From NCBI RefSeq assembly GCF_004114425.1, contig NZ_RDQF01000027.1, positions 1 through 64,000 of the forward strand: DNA of 64,000 nt, written 5' to 3'. The notes below the pieces were generated by a model. It was given only the letters and a program-made list of their open reading frames with translations. It made no database searches and was not told the DNA's origin. Shown one piece after another: positions 1 to 8,905 of this stretch (positions are counted from its first letter, which is position 1; each line of letters starts with the position of its first letter). Position numbers and translations under genes: made by a program. The DNA comes from Bradyrhizobium vignae. GTDB taxonomy: Bacteria; Pseudomonadota; Alphaproteobacteria; Rhizobiales; Xanthobacteraceae.

Positions 1-594
1 CTGGGCGAAGCCTTGTCCTCGCCGAAGGTGATCGCGCTCAGCCTGATCTATTTCGGCTTTGTCGGTGCGCTCTATGGCATGCAGTTCTGGCTGCCGCAGA
101 TCGTCAAGGCGTTCGGCCTCACCAACGCGCAGACCGGCTTCGTCACCGCGATTCCCTATCTGTTCGGCACCATCGCCATGATCCTGTGGGCGCGGCATTC
201 GGATGCGAGCCGCGAGCGCGTCATGCATGTCGGCGCCCCGCTGCTGCTCACCGCCGTCGCGCTCGGCGTCTCCTCCTATCTCACCGATCCCACCCTCACG
301 ACGGTGGTGCTGACGGTGGCCGCGGTCGGCGTGTTCTGCTGCTTCGGCGTGTTCTGGACCCTGCCGACCTCCTGGCTCTCCGGCACGGCGGCGGCCGGCG
401 CCATCGCCCTGATCAACTCGATCGGCAATCTCGCCGGCTTCGGCGGTCCCTATCTGATCGGCTGGGTCAAGGAGGCCACCGGCCAGACCTCGACCGGCCT
501 CCTGGTGCTCGCGGTGCTGCCGTTGATCGCCGGGATCCTCGCCTTCGTCGGCGGCCACGACAGCAAGTACGAGTTCAGCGAACAGAAGCGGTGA
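1..594 (+). CDS. MFS transporter, C-terminal part (anion:cation symporter-like)
   Basis: This is the last 197 codons of a major facilitator superfamily permease whose start lies before the window; the frame is open from base 1. Hydrophobic segments repeat through the whole piece, corresponding to roughly the last six membrane helices of a 12-helix carrier. Short charged loops such as WARHSDASRERV are typical of the cytoplasmic loops of MFS proteins. The segment GAIALINSIGNLAGFGGPY strongly resembles the helix 10-11 region of the ACS family, which takes up organic anions such as tartrate, phthalate or hexuronates. The family call is an inference from memory of these motifs and the substrate is unknown. 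The next gene (671-1993) is on the other strand and converges on it. Confidence 0.8.
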   Translation: MGEALSSPKVIALSLIYFGFVGALYGMQFWLPQIVKAFGLTNAQTGFVTAIPYLFGTIAMILWARHSDASRERVMHVGAPLLLTAVALGVSSYLTDPTLTTVVLTVAAVGVFCCFGVFWTLPTSWLSGTAAAGAIALINSIGNLAGFGGPYLIGWVKEATGQTSTGLLVLAVLPLIAGILAFVGGHDSKYEFSEQKR

Positions 595-670
595 GGTCTT
601 TCCGGCCTCGCCCGGGCGCATGCTGAGATTCTGTAGTTGCAGTGATCGAGCGACGGATCCGGCTCGATCT

Positions 671-1993
671 TCAGATGGCGGCGATGTCCAGCTTGGAGCC
701 ATCGACCAGACAAGACAGCCGGAACGGTGTGGGATCAACGCAAGGCGTGTCGTTGACGACAAGCTCTGCGGCCAGATAGCCGAGTCCCGGACCCAAACCG
801 AAGCCGTGACCCGAGCAGCCCGCCGCGAGAACCAGGCCTTTCACCCGGTCCACCTGCGATACCACGGGCACGGCGTCCGGCGTGCAATCGACGAAGCCGC
901 CCCAGGCGCTATCGATCTTCATCTCGCCGAGCTGGGGGAATGTTTTCCGGACACTCTCCACCACTTGGCTCACCAGCCATTTCAAGGGTGGAGGATCCAG
1001 CACGCGATTCTGTTCGAAGATCCGATCGTCGTTGGTCAGCAGCGCCGGCATCGAATCCGGCCCCGAAACGAACGATCGGCCGACGCCGAGCCTGACGTTC
1101 TTCAGGCGCCGCAAGAACTGCGGCATGAATTCCCGGCTGTACCGGATCGCCTGAGGCGTGATTTCGAGGTTCGCCTTGCCGCTGATCGCAAGCGTATAGC
1201 TGCCGTCCAGTCGGCGCGTGATCGTGCAGTAGGGTGTGGAGACCGCCTCGCCTATGTTGATTGTCGGGGTAGAACGCAGCACGGTCTGACGGATGCTTGC
1301 TTGGGGGAAACTGATCCCGAGCGGCCGAAGGAAGCGCGAGGACCAGGCGCCCGCGGCGCACAGCACCGCGCTGGTCCTGATATAGCCCTTTTCCGTGCGC
1401 ACGCCCGCGATCTTGCCATTGGCCAGGTCGAGCGCCCGCGCGGCGCATTCCTGGTGGATTGTGGCGCCCAGCACTCTGGCCGCATCGGCGATAGCCGGCG
1501 CGGCGAGCGCGGGTTCGGCCTTGCCGTCCCGCTCCGAATAGGTCCCGCCGACCCATTTATCGCGCGCTTCGGGGACGCGCTCGGCCACCTCTGCCCGGCT
1601 CAGCACGCGGGTGTCGACGTCGTACTCCCTGGCGACCTCGCGCCACTTTTCCCAGCCGGCGAGCACAGCCTCGTCGTGGGTCGCATAGACGAGACCGCAG
1701 CGACGAAATCCGAGGTCCCGATTGATATTGCGCGTGAGCTCGTCCCACAGCCGCATGGAGATCACCGAGAGCGGCAGTTCGCGCCGGTCGCGGTTCTGCT
1801 GGCGGCACCAACCCCAGTTTCGGCTCGATTGTTCACAGGCGACGTGGCCCTTCTCGAGGAGCGCCACGAAGAGGCCGCGCTTCGCCAGGTAATAGGCGGC
1901 CGTAGAGCCGATGATGCCGCCGCCGACGATGACGACGTCGGCCTCGGCCGGGAGACGCTCATCGCTGTGAATGCGCTCGACGCGGGGCGACAT
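671..1993 (-). CDS. FAD-dependent amine/amino-acid oxidoreductase (DAO family)
   Basis: A DAO-fold flavoprotein expected to oxidise an amino acid or secondary amine, probably giving a 2-oxo acid or aldehyde. The N-terminus has the Rossmann dinucleotide motif VIVGGGIIGSTAAYYLAKRG followed by the acidic end LLEKG, and the C-terminus has the second FAD contact GCSGHGFGLGPGLG. The motif SSRNWGWCRQQNRD after the FAD site is shared almost exactly with the enzyme at 13971-15296, so the two are paralogues. The open frame reaches 2017, but the ATG at 1993 (MSPRVERIHSDE) is the likelier start; M at 2017 is the alternative. It is last in the minus-strand array after the aldehyde dehydrogenase, with a 338-base gap, so it may have its own promoter. 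The substrate is not predictable. Confidence 0.85.
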   Translation of the reverse strand: MSPRVERIHSDERLPAEADVVIVGGGIIGSTAAYYLAKRGLFVALLEKGHVACEQSSRNWGWCRQQNRDRRELPLSVISMRLWDELTRNINRDLGFRRCGLVYATHDEAVLAGWEKWREVAREYDVDTRVLSRAEVAERVPEARDKWVGGTYSERDGKAEPALAAPAIADAARVLGATIHQECAARALDLANGKIAGVRTEKGYIRTSAVLCAAGAWSSRFLRPLGISFPQASIRQTVLRSTPTINIGEAVSTPYCTITRRLDGSYTLAISGKANLEITPQAIRYSREFMPQFLRRLKNVRLGVGRSFVSGPDSMPALLTNDDRIFEQNRVLDPPPLKWLVSQVVESVRKTFPQLGEMKIDSAWGGFVDCTPDAVPVVSQVDRVKGLVLAAGCSGHGFGLGPGLGYLAAELVVNDTPCVDPTPFRLSCLVDGSKLDIAAI

Positions 1994-2331
1994 GTTCCAA
2001 CGAACCTCGGCTGCCAAGAACGCGAAAGCAAAGTTCCGATCAGCCCTTCATCGCACCGTCCGCGCGATACAATGTGCTGAAATCATCCAGGACTTCGCAA
2101 GATGTTCGGGTTTTTGAGCGCTTGAGTGATACGAGCTGCTCAAGTGCGATCGGGTCCCAGTTCGGCGGAGCCCCTGTCGGTTTCGATCCTGACGAAAGCC
2201 ATTACGGGCTCATCTGGACCGGAGAACCCGAACTGTCAGGGACAGCACACCATCTTGCCCAATGGCTGCAAGAGCAGTGCAAGAGCTTCATTTAAAGCGC
2301 GATGCCGCAGCTTCTCGGAACCGATATTGAG
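1994..2331. other. Intergenic gap, no gene recognised
   Basis: This gap separates the aldehyde dehydrogenase stop from the FAD oxidoreductase start, both on the minus strand. Plus-strand frames of about 70 codons exist here but have no Shine-Dalgarno sequence or recognisable protein content. It should hold the promoter of the oxidoreductase; no clear operator or terminator is visible. Confidence 0.4.
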
Positions 2332-3795
2332 CTATCGGTAGAATCCGAGAACCGCCTTCGTCTCGAGATACTCCTCCATGCCCTCGATGCCGTATTCGCG
2401 ACCGTTTCCGGAACGCTTGTATCCGCCAAAGGGAGCATTGGGGTCCCAGTCGGGATGGTTGAGATGAACTTGACCAGACTGGATCTGACGGGCGACTGCG
2501 CGCACCATCTCCATGTCGGTGCCCTGCACATGGGCGCCGAGTCCGTAGACGGTGTCGTTGGCGATCGCGATCGCTTCGTCCACGGAGTCGTAGGGAATGA
2601 TCGACAGCACCGGGCCAAAGATCTCCTCCTGCGCGATCCTCATGTCGCGACGAACGTTCGAGAAGATGGTCGGCCGTACATAGAAGCCAACCTGAAGGTC
2701 GCCGGGCCGTCCGGGGCCGCCGATGACGAGCTTGGCGCCTTCATGCAGGCCGACACCGATCATGGTCTGCACACGCTCGAACTGCGGCCGGTTGGCGATC
2801 GGGCCATGGGTCGTGCTTTCCGCAAGGGGATCGCCGACCACCAGTTCTGAAGCAGCCGCTGCCGCCAAGGTCTCGACCTCTTCCATGTGTGCGCGAGACA
2901 CGAGCATGCGCGTCGGTGCGCTGCAGGATTGGCCGAGATTGCGGAAGGCGGCGCCGACGCCGAGCGGAACAGCACGGCCGAGATCGGCGTCCGGCAAGAT
3001 GATATTCGGCGACTTGCCACCCAGCTCCTGGGCAACGCGCTTGACGGTGGGCGCCGCCACTTGCGCGACGAGAACGCCGGCCCGCGTCGAGCCGGTGATC
3101 GAGATCATGTCCACCTTCGGATGCGACGCCAGAGCGGCGCCCACGATTGGACCTGTCCCATTGACGAGGTTGAAGACGCCGGGCGGACAATCGGCATCGT
3201 CCATCAGCTCCGCGAACAGCAAGGCGCTCAGCGGCGACAATTCACTCGGCTTCAACACCACCGTGCAGCCAGCTGCTATCGCCGGGCCCACCTTGGCAGT
3301 GATCTGATAAAGTGGCCAGTTCCATGGCGTGATGAGGCCGCAGACGCCAATGGCCTCGCGCATGATCGCGGTGCTGCCGCGCGCGGCGACGAATCGATAA
3401 TTCGCGAGATTGTCGCGGGCGACGCGGATATGTTCGGCGGCCAACGGCACCTGAGCGCGACGTGCGTAGGTGATCGCAGCTCCCATCTCGCACGTAAGCG
3501 CCTGCGCGAACAGCTCCAGCCGCTCCAGAAGCAAAGCATGAATCCGGTCGAGCAGCGCCGCTCTCTCAGCAGGCGCTGTCGTGGACCAGCCGCCGAAGGC
3601 TCGTCTGGCGGCTGCGATGGCGCAGTCCACGTCATCGTCATCGCCGAGCGCGACCTCGGCGATCGGCTGCTCCGTCGCCGGATTGACGACGGTTGCTGCT
3701 GCCGTGACTGATCCGATCGGCTTCCGCCATTCTCCGTCGATGTAGAATTTTCCGAGGAAACCGGCTTCCGTCAGGTGTCGAAGAGGCGAGGTCAT
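2332..3795 (-). CDS. Aldehyde dehydrogenase (NAD(P)+-dependent)
   Basis: A 487-residue member of the aldehyde dehydrogenase superfamily, which oxidises an aldehyde to the acid with NAD(P)+. Visible hallmarks, in order, are the cofactor-site stretch LITPWNWPLYQ, the glycine motif SITGSTRAGV, the general-base glutamate in QELGGKSPNII, the catalytic cysteine in GQSCSAPTRM, and the C-terminal EEIFGPVLSI and FGGYKRSGNGREYG segments. The start is the ATG at 3795 (MTSPLRHLTEAG); the open frame to 3909 has no family-like sequence. It lies 22 bases downstream of the D-serine dehydratase-like gene and is surely cotranscribed with it. In context it may oxidise an aldehyde released by that enzyme or by the FAD oxidase; that link is inference. 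Confidence 0.92.
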   Translation of the reverse strand: MTSPLRHLTEAGFLGKFYIDGEWRKPIGSVTAAATVVNPATEQPIAEVALGDDDDVDCAIAAARRAFGGWSTTAPAERAALLDRIHALLLERLELFAQALTCEMGAAITYARRAQVPLAAEHIRVARDNLANYRFVAARGSTAIMREAIGVCGLITPWNWPLYQITAKVGPAIAAGCTVVLKPSELSPLSALLFAELMDDADCPPGVFNLVNGTGPIVGAALASHPKVDMISITGSTRAGVLVAQVAAPTVKRVAQELGGKSPNIILPDADLGRAVPLGVGAAFRNLGQSCSAPTRMLVSRAHMEEVETLAAAAASELVVGDPLAESTTHGPIANRPQFERVQTMIGVGLHEGAKLVIGGPGRPGDLQVGFYVRPTIFSNVRRDMRIAQEEIFGPVLSIIPYDSVDEAIAIANDTVYGLGAHVQGTDMEMVRAVARQIQSGQVHLNHPDWDPNAPFGGYKRSGNGREYGIEGMEEYLETKAVLGFYR

Positions 3796-3817
3796 TGGAA
3801 CCGATCCTTTCGACGGC

Positions 3818-4987
3818 CTACCAGCCGCGCATCCGGGGCCATTGTGCTTCGATCGCGTCGCTGTCGGCGGAGACGACGCTGTACGACTCGTGTTGCGACG
3901 CGGTCGCACAGGCGTGATTGGGGAGAATCCTGACCTTCGCGCCGATCGGAAGATTGGGCAAAGCGTGCGCCGAGCCGGGCCTGACGGCGAGGATCCCGTG
4001 CTCCTGGCTTGCTTGCGAAACGATCAGGTCGGGATAGATCTTGCCGGCTACGTCGCAGACCAGGCCGTATCCCTGGTCGACCGGCTGCGCCGCGGTGCCG
4101 CGGTCGCGCGACAGCGCCATCCACCCCGCATCGACCAAAATCCAGCCCTTCTCGGGTTTCTTGCCGATCACGGTGGCGAGCACCGATATGGCAATGTCGT
4201 CGGTCGTGCAGACACCGACGCCGTGCATGACCAGATCGAAGAACATGTAGACGCCGGCACGCATTTCCGTGACGCCGGTCAGGTCTTCGGCGAAATGCGC
4301 CGTCGGAGTGGAGCCGACGCTCACGACCGGGCATTCGTGCCCCGTCGCCCGCAACGCCTTCGCTGCGGCGACCGCGACCGTCCTCTCATTCTCCGCGGCG
4401 GCGATGAGGGCCTCGGGCGTGAAGAGGCTGTAGGATTCGCCGGCATGGGTCAGGATCCCGGCGAGCTTGACGCCGGCCTCGCCCAGCGCGCCCCCGACTG
4501 CAATGAGCTTTGGATCGTCAGCAGTCAGCCCGCCGCGGTGACCATCGCAGTCGATCTCGATGAAAGCGGACGGTATCACACCAGCGGCACGACCGGCCGC
4601 GCCAAGCATTCTTGCCTGCTCCGGCGAATCGAGCAGCACCTTAAGATCGACGCCTGCTTTGCGCAGACGCATCGCCCGCGCGGCGGTGTGAGGTGCAAGT
4701 CCCACGGCATAGGTGATGTCCCGGAAGCCATGCTGCGCGAAGTACTCCGCCTCCGCCAGGGTTGAGACAGTGATTGGTCCCGCCCCCGACGGATAGGCAC
4801 GTTGGGCGACGTCAATGGATTTCGCCGTCTTCATATGAGGACGCAGCACGACGCCCTGCTCGGCCATGCGGGAGGACAGACGGGCGAGATTGCGATCGAG
4901 CCGATTCTTGTCGAGCAGGAGGGCCGGCGTTGCCAATGCGCCGATCGTTGCGGCCGCCTCGCCGTTCTGGGGATCCGTCCTGTTCAT
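3818..4987 (-). CDS. DSD1-family PLP enzyme (D-serine dehydratase / D-threonine aldolase-like)
   Basis: A fold-type III PLP enzyme of the alanine-racemase N-terminal family that acts on D-3-hydroxyamino acids. The Schiff-base lysine is in the block VVLRPHMKTAKS near residue 50. The C-terminal metal site is visible as PNHACATASQH; the H-x-C spacing is that reported for eukaryotic-type D-serine dehydratase (zinc), whereas characterised D-threonine aldolases have H-x-D, so a dehydratase or related lyase is the better guess. The start is the ATG at 4987 (MNRTDPQNGEA); a longer frame to 5134 overlaps the preceding GNAT gene and is unlikely. It sits 26 bases after the GNAT and 22 before the aldehyde dehydrogenase, in a tight operon. 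Either reaction would feed a 2-oxo acid, or glycine plus aldehyde, to the neighbours. Confidence 0.82.
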   Translation of the reverse strand: MNRTDPQNGEAAATIGALATPALLLDKNRLDRNLARLSSRMAEQGVVLRPHMKTAKSIDVAQRAYPSGAGPITVSTLAEAEYFAQHGFRDITYAVGLAPHTAARAMRLRKAGVDLKVLLDSPEQARMLGAAGRAAGVIPSAFIEIDCDGHRGGLTADDPKLIAVGGALGEAGVKLAGILTHAGESYSLFTPEALIAAAENERTVAVAAAKALRATGHECPVVSVGSTPTAHFAEDLTGVTEMRAGVYMFFDLVMHGVGVCTTDDIAISVLATVIGKKPEKGWILVDAGWMALSRDRGTAAQPVDQGYGLVCDVAGKIYPDLIVSQASQEHGILAVRPGSAHALPNLPIGAKVRILPNHACATASQHESYSVVSADSDAIEAQWPRMRGW

Positions 4988-5013
4988 CTCCTCGCGCAGC
5001 ACGTCGATATCTC

Positions 5014-5883
5014 CTAGCCGAAAGACTGGTTGGGTATCGCAAAGACACGCGCGGGCCCGCTCGATGGTGCCGGCGTGCCCAAAATCATTGTGGTGGCATC
5101 GCCGACCTGCTCCAGGCCGATGCCTTCGAACCAATCCCCGAGTTGCGATGTGGCAGAGGTGTCGATGCGGACAAAAACACTGCCGAGCCGCGCGAGCGCA
5201 GCCTCGATCAGCGCCTGTGCATCGGTCGCGGTTTCGGCGACGACAGGACCGATGACCTGCCCGCGGCCGAAAAGCCGGGAGATAGCGTAGCCGCGGGCCA
5301 TGCCGTCACGCTGCAGGACATAGCCATCACCGCTGTGGAGCAGCTTTTCGAGCATCTGTCGTCTCTCCAAGCCCGTAGCCTCGCGATCGAGTCGCATGGT
5401 CGCCTCGAAATCCGAGGCAGCCATTGGCCTGACGAGCCCCGGCGGCGGCTCATGGCGCCCTCTGGGAATTCCCTGATGCTGGTGGATGACCCCGATCGGC
5501 ACAAAGCCGCGACGCCGGTAAAGTATGGCGCCTTCGGCTGTCGAATTCAGCGCGATGGTCCGCGGGCGCGCGGACGTCAGCAACGCATCCATGAGCCGGG
5601 CCCCATAGCCGCGGCCCTGAGCATCCTTCGCGACGATGATCATTCCGGCGGAAGCATATGTGTCGCCGTACGGCCACCAGGCTGCAGTCCCGATCACCGT
5701 CCCAGCGCGCTCCAGAACAAAGCCTTGGCCCAACTGCAGCGCGACATTCCAGTCTTCGAGCCGATAAGGCCAGGACATCTCCTGCGAGAGCTTTAAGGCG
5801 CCTTCCAGATGTTCCTTGGCGAAAGGAAGCAGGACCACGTCTTCATTGACAAGATCTCCGATTGGATAAGCTGCGGTTGTCAT
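5014..5883 (-). CDS. Two-domain GNAT N-acetyltransferase (copy 1)
   Basis: A 289-residue protein with an N-terminal GNAT fold and a C-terminal acetyltransferase-like half. The acetyl-CoA loop appears as MIIVAKDAQGRGYGARLMDALL around residues 80-100 (Q/R-x-x-G-x-G/A type), followed by IALNSTAEGAILYRRRGFVPIG. The second half starts near VRPMAASDFEATMRLD. It is clearly paralogous to the gene at 20271-21149, with LNST, LY, RRGF and RLFGRGQVIGPVVA matching LNST, LY, LGF and REFGRGHVIGPIVA there. The start is the ATG at 5883 (MTTAAYPIGDLV), not the frame extension to 5934. It is first in the GNAT-DSD1-ALDH operon. Such enzymes may acetylate an amino acid substrate or analogue, but nothing in the sequence identifies it. 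Confidence 0.8.
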   Translation of the reverse strand: MTTAAYPIGDLVNEDVVLLPFAKEHLEGALKLSQEMSWPYRLEDWNVALQLGQGFVLERAGTVIGTAAWWPYGDTYASAGMIIVAKDAQGRGYGARLMDALLTSARPRTIALNSTAEGAILYRRRGFVPIGVIHQHQGIPRGRHEPPPGLVRPMAASDFEATMRLDREATGLERRQMLEKLLHSGDGYVLQRDGMARGYAISRLFGRGQVIGPVVAETATDAQALIEAALARLGSVFVRIDTSATSQLGDWFEGIGLEQVGDATTMILGTPAPSSGPARVFAIPNQSFG

Positions 5884-6191
5884 GCTGGGTCGACGTCTCT
5901 CGTTGGATTGCCTATCGCTGCACTTGCGATACATGGAGCCTCAGATGATCCTCGCACGTTCCGCAGCGTACCTTCGGCTCGACAGCATTACGCAATCAGA
6001 TTGGAGCGGAGTTCGGCATAGTATTCCGTTCATGATCCGGCAGAGGGGCCAGTCTGCTGCCGGCCGCTGATCGCCACAGCGCGATCCGGACACTGATCCC
6101 GTAGCCCGCAATATTGGTAAGTGTGGATCACGGATTGCGCAGATCGCGGCGACCCATCAACAACTCTGCAGATACCGCCATGCGAAACAGT
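5884..6191. other. Intergenic gap upstream of the GNAT-DSD1-ALDH operon
   Basis: This stretch lies between the threonine synthase stop and the GNAT start, both on the minus strand. It should contain the promoter of the GNAT-DSD1-ALDH operon. I see no clear operator, hairpin or gene in it. Confidence 0.4.
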
Positions 6192-7640
6192 TCATGATCC
6201 GAAAGCGGGCTTTCTGCTGGTCGTACCCTGCATGATCTCGGCGATATAGTTCTTGACCGCCTGTGCATCCGCAGGAAGGACTTTAACCCGGCGCGGCAAC
6301 TCTTCGATGCCCTCGAAACGTCTCGGACGATCCGGCTCGCGTCCCAACGCTTCCTTGATGGTGGCAGCAAATTTGATTGGCTGAGCAGTTTCGAGCACGA
6401 TCATCGGCACCTCGGGCGACATGTGCATGCGCGCGACCGTCACGCCATCGGCGGTATGCGGGTCGATTGTGGTGTTGTAGCGCTCCCAAATGTCACGGAT
6501 CGCCGCCAACCGGTCAGCATGGGTGCTCTTGCCGCTACGAAGGCCGAACCGTGCGGCCGCCTTTGCGAAGTCGGGATCTCCACTCAGGTCGAAGAGGCCT
6601 CGCTCGCTGAGCTGATCATCAAATAGCGCCTTCGTCCGGCGTGCATCGCGCCCGAGCAAATCGAATACAAAGCGCTCGAGATTCGATGCCTTGGAAATGT
6701 CCATCGAGGGGCTCGATGTTTCACGCGTGTCAGCCCGGCTTCGGACGCGATACACGCCCGTGCGGAAAAACTCGTCAAGCACGTCGTTTTCGTTGGTTGC
6801 AAGAACGAGACGAGAGATCGGAAGCCCCATCATGCGCGCAACATGACCGGCGCAGATGTTGCCGAAGTTTCCTGAAGGCACGGCAAAGCTCACGCCTTCG
6901 GGCGCTGTTTCGGATGCTTGCAGGTAACCGGAAAAGTAATAGACGACCTGCGCGACCAACCTCGCCCAGTTGATCGAATTGACAGCCCCGATGTTGTACC
7001 GTCGCTTGAATTCCAGGTCGCCTGACACGCGCTTGACGATGTCCTGGCAGTCGTCGAACACGCCGTCTATCGCGATGTTGTGGATGTTGTCGTCCTGAAG
7101 GCTGAACATCTGAGCTTGTTGAAAGGCGCTCATCCGCCCGCGGGGCGACAACATGAAGACCCGCACCCCTTTCTTTCCGCGCATGGCATATTCCGCCGCG
7201 CTCCCGGTGTCGCCACTGGTCGCGCCAAGAACATTCAAGTCCTCGTGCCGGCGCGCCAGCTCGTACTCGAGCAGATTGCCGAGCAACTGCATGGCCATAT
7301 CCTTGAACGCCAGCGTGGGACCGTTCGATAGACCTTGCAGGTAAAGCCCTGGCTCCAGCCTTCGCAGCGGCGCGATATCAGGACTTCCGAAGACCTCCGA
7401 GGTATAGGTCTTTTCACAGATTGCCTTCAGGTCGGCAGGCGGGATGTCGCTGACATAGAGCGACAGGATTTCGAAAGCCAGGCTTGCGTACGGCAAGTTG
7501 CGCCACGCCTTCAGCGTAGCGTCGTCCACGCGAGGGTAGCTCTCGGGAACGTAGAGCCCGCCATCTTGCGCGAGCCCCTCGAGCAATATCTCGCAGAACT
7601 GCTTGCGGCCCGAATGGCCGCGTGTGGAGACGTAGTACAT
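6192..7640 (-). CDS. thrC: Threonine synthase (PLP-dependent)
   Basis: A 482-residue fold-type II PLP enzyme of the longer threonine synthase type, which makes L-threonine from O-phospho-L-homoserine. It begins with the family-typical MYYVSTRG and KQFCEILLEGLAQDGGLYVP. The PLP lysine is in NGPTLAFKDMAMQLLG, and the phosphate-binding and active-site blocks GATSGDTGSAAEYA and VPSGNFGNICAG are present. The start is the ATG at 7640, preceded by an AAGAGAA Shine-Dalgarno; the frame open to 7979 is not coding. As this is a catabolic neighbourhood and most genomes carry the housekeeping thrC elsewhere, this may be a second copy recruited for a related beta,gamma-elimination or replacement; that is inference. 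Confidence 0.88.
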   Translation of the reverse strand: MYYVSTRGHSGRKQFCEILLEGLAQDGGLYVPESYPRVDDATLKAWRNLPYASLAFEILSLYVSDIPPADLKAICEKTYTSEVFGSPDIAPLRRLEPGLYLQGLSNGPTLAFKDMAMQLLGNLLEYELARRHEDLNVLGATSGDTGSAAEYAMRGKKGVRVFMLSPRGRMSAFQQAQMFSLQDDNIHNIAIDGVFDDCQDIVKRVSGDLEFKRRYNIGAVNSINWARLVAQVVYYFSGYLQASETAPEGVSFAVPSGNFGNICAGHVARMMGLPISRLVLATNENDVLDEFFRTGVYRVRSRADTRETSSPSMDISKASNLERFVFDLLGRDARRTKALFDDQLSERGLFDLSGDPDFAKAAARFGLRSGKSTHADRLAAIRDIWERYNTTIDPHTADGVTVARMHMSPEVPMIVLETAQPIKFAATIKEALGREPDRPRRFEGIEELPRRVKVLPADAQAVKNYIAEIMQGTTSRKPAFGS

Positions 7641-7698
7641 CGATTCTCTTCTTTCGAGAGGCGGCGGTGCCGCTAATTGGACGCCATGCCGCCAGCCA

Positions 7699-7869
7699 TC
7701 AGCGGCTGGCACGCCACAACGCGATCCGATCACGCATGCGATAGGTCTGGATGAAGGCAGGTATGAACCAGGGATTGCCTCGATAGAACGGGATGAAGGA
7801 CGGCTGCCGGAAGTCAAGGGCGGTGCGCGCCTGCGCGTCATGTCCCATGAGCTTGCGCGCCGCATGCAT
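7699..7869 (-). pseudogene. Possible C-terminal relic of an FAD oxidoreductase
   Basis: A short frame reads MHAARKLMGHDAQARTAL and then a Y-R-G-N-P-W-F segment and RMRDRIALWRASR before its stop. The pattern small-residue helix, TAL-D, FYRGNPWF, Y-R-x-R-D-R is what I recall at the end of some FAD-dependent amine oxidases after the last FAD contact. The rest of such a protein is absent upstream, so this would be a decayed remnant between the ABC permease and threonine synthase genes. It could also be a chance frame. The 352-base gap around it (7641-7992) shows nothing else. Confidence 0.35.
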
Positions 7870-7992
7870 GCCGCGCGGCTTCCCACCAATAGGGCGTCGC
7901 CTTCTCGACAACTCTCGGCGCGTGCATGGGGTTTGCTCTCACGTGTTACGGGTGGCCTGGCCTTGCGCTCGGATCGCATTCAGGTCGAATGA

Positions 7993-8871
7993 TCAGATAT
8001 GGTCGTTTCGGACGTCGAGCGCGTCGCGCAGGCCGTCGCCGATGAAGTTGAAACTCGTCACCGCTATCGTGATTGCGGCACCGGGAATGATGGCGAGCCA
8101 TGGAGCGCTCGCCAGATATTGCTGTGCCCCGTTGAGCATGTTGCCCCAGCTGGGCAGCGGCGGCTGGATGCCGTAGCCGAGGAAGCTGATATAGGCTTCA
8201 AGAAGGATCGCGCGGGCGACCGCCAGGCTTGCGGCGACGATGATCGGGCCCACCGCATTGGGCAGGACCTCGCGAAACATGATGTGGCCTCTGCGTAAGC
8301 CCACCATACGCGCAGCTTGGACAAACTCGCGCTCACGCAGTGAGCGGACCTCGGCTTCCACGATACGCGCAGTCTCCATCCAGCTGGTGACGGCAATGAT
8401 CACGGTAATCATCACTGGGCTCGGCCGCAGCGTTGCCGCCAGCGCCAGCACGAGAAAGATCGAGGGATAAGAGAGGAAGCCGTCCACCATGCGCATCAGC
8501 GCTGCCCCGACCCAGCCGCCGCGATAACCGGCCGTCACGCCGACGAGCGTTCCGATCAGCGTTGACAATAGCATCGCCGAGAATCCCACCAGCAGCGAAA
8601 CCCGCCCAGCCATTAGCAGTCGCACAGCCAGATCACGCCCCAACGGATCCGTTCCGAAGTAGTGCTGACCGGTGAGAGGCGGAGCAAAGCGGGCACGCAA
8701 ATCTATGTGCAGCGAGTCGTAAGGCAGAGCATGGGGCCCAATGGCGCACGCCAGCACGAGCAGGGTGATCATTGCGATCCCAACAAGCGCCAGATGATGA
8801 CGCATGAAGCGGTTTACTGCACGGCTGCGCCACCAGCGAACGGGAGCTGCATGGACGACGATGGCGGTCAT
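7993..8871 (-). CDS. Peptide-type ABC transporter permease (DppC/OppC-like)
   Basis: The second inner-membrane permease of a dipeptide/oligopeptide/nickel-type ABC importer, 292 residues. The N-terminal helix follows RFMRHHLALVGIAM, then comes the family-typical periplasmic stretch HYFGTDPLGRDLAVRLL, then the permease core. The EAA loop that contacts the ATPase is seen as EFVQAARMVGLRRGHIMFREVLPN, and the C-terminal ISFLGYGIQPPLPSWGNML block is diagnostic of this family. It follows the DppB-like gene by 34 bases and is the last gene of the four-gene transporter operon. The transported ligand, a peptide, opine or similar compound, is not deducible. Confidence 0.93.
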   Translation of the reverse strand: MTAIVVHAAPVRWWRSRAVNRFMRHHLALVGIAMITLLVLACAIGPHALPYDSLHIDLRARFAPPLTGQHYFGTDPLGRDLAVRLLMAGRVSLLVGFSAMLLSTLIGTLVGVTAGYRGGWVGAALMRMVDGFLSYPSIFLVLALAATLRPSPVMITVIIAVTSWMETARIVEAEVRSLREREFVQAARMVGLRRGHIMFREVLPNAVGPIIVAASLAVARAILLEAYISFLGYGIQPPLPSWGNMLNGAQQYLASAPWLAIIPGAAITIAVTSFNFIGDGLRDALDVRNDHI

Positions 8872-8905
8872 ATCTGCTGCCTCCTGTTACCGGCCGTCCG
8901 CGGAC

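Noticed and set aside
620-2080. Long plus-strand frame of 486 codons opposite the FAD oxidase
   Set aside because: It mirrors the codon pattern of the real gene on the other strand, has low-complexity charged content and no domain. The same holds for the long antisense frames opposite the transporter, CoA-transferase, exchanger and RND genes.
2074-2295. 73-codon plus-strand frame in the gap after the FAD oxidase
   Set aside because: No Shine-Dalgarno, no known motif, and it lies between two minus-strand genes; likely a chance frame in promoter DNA.
6128-6191. Minus-strand frame just after threonine synthase (AVSAELLMGRRDLRNP)
   Set aside because: It looked like a possible gene tail, but I could match it to no family and it has no gene body upstream.
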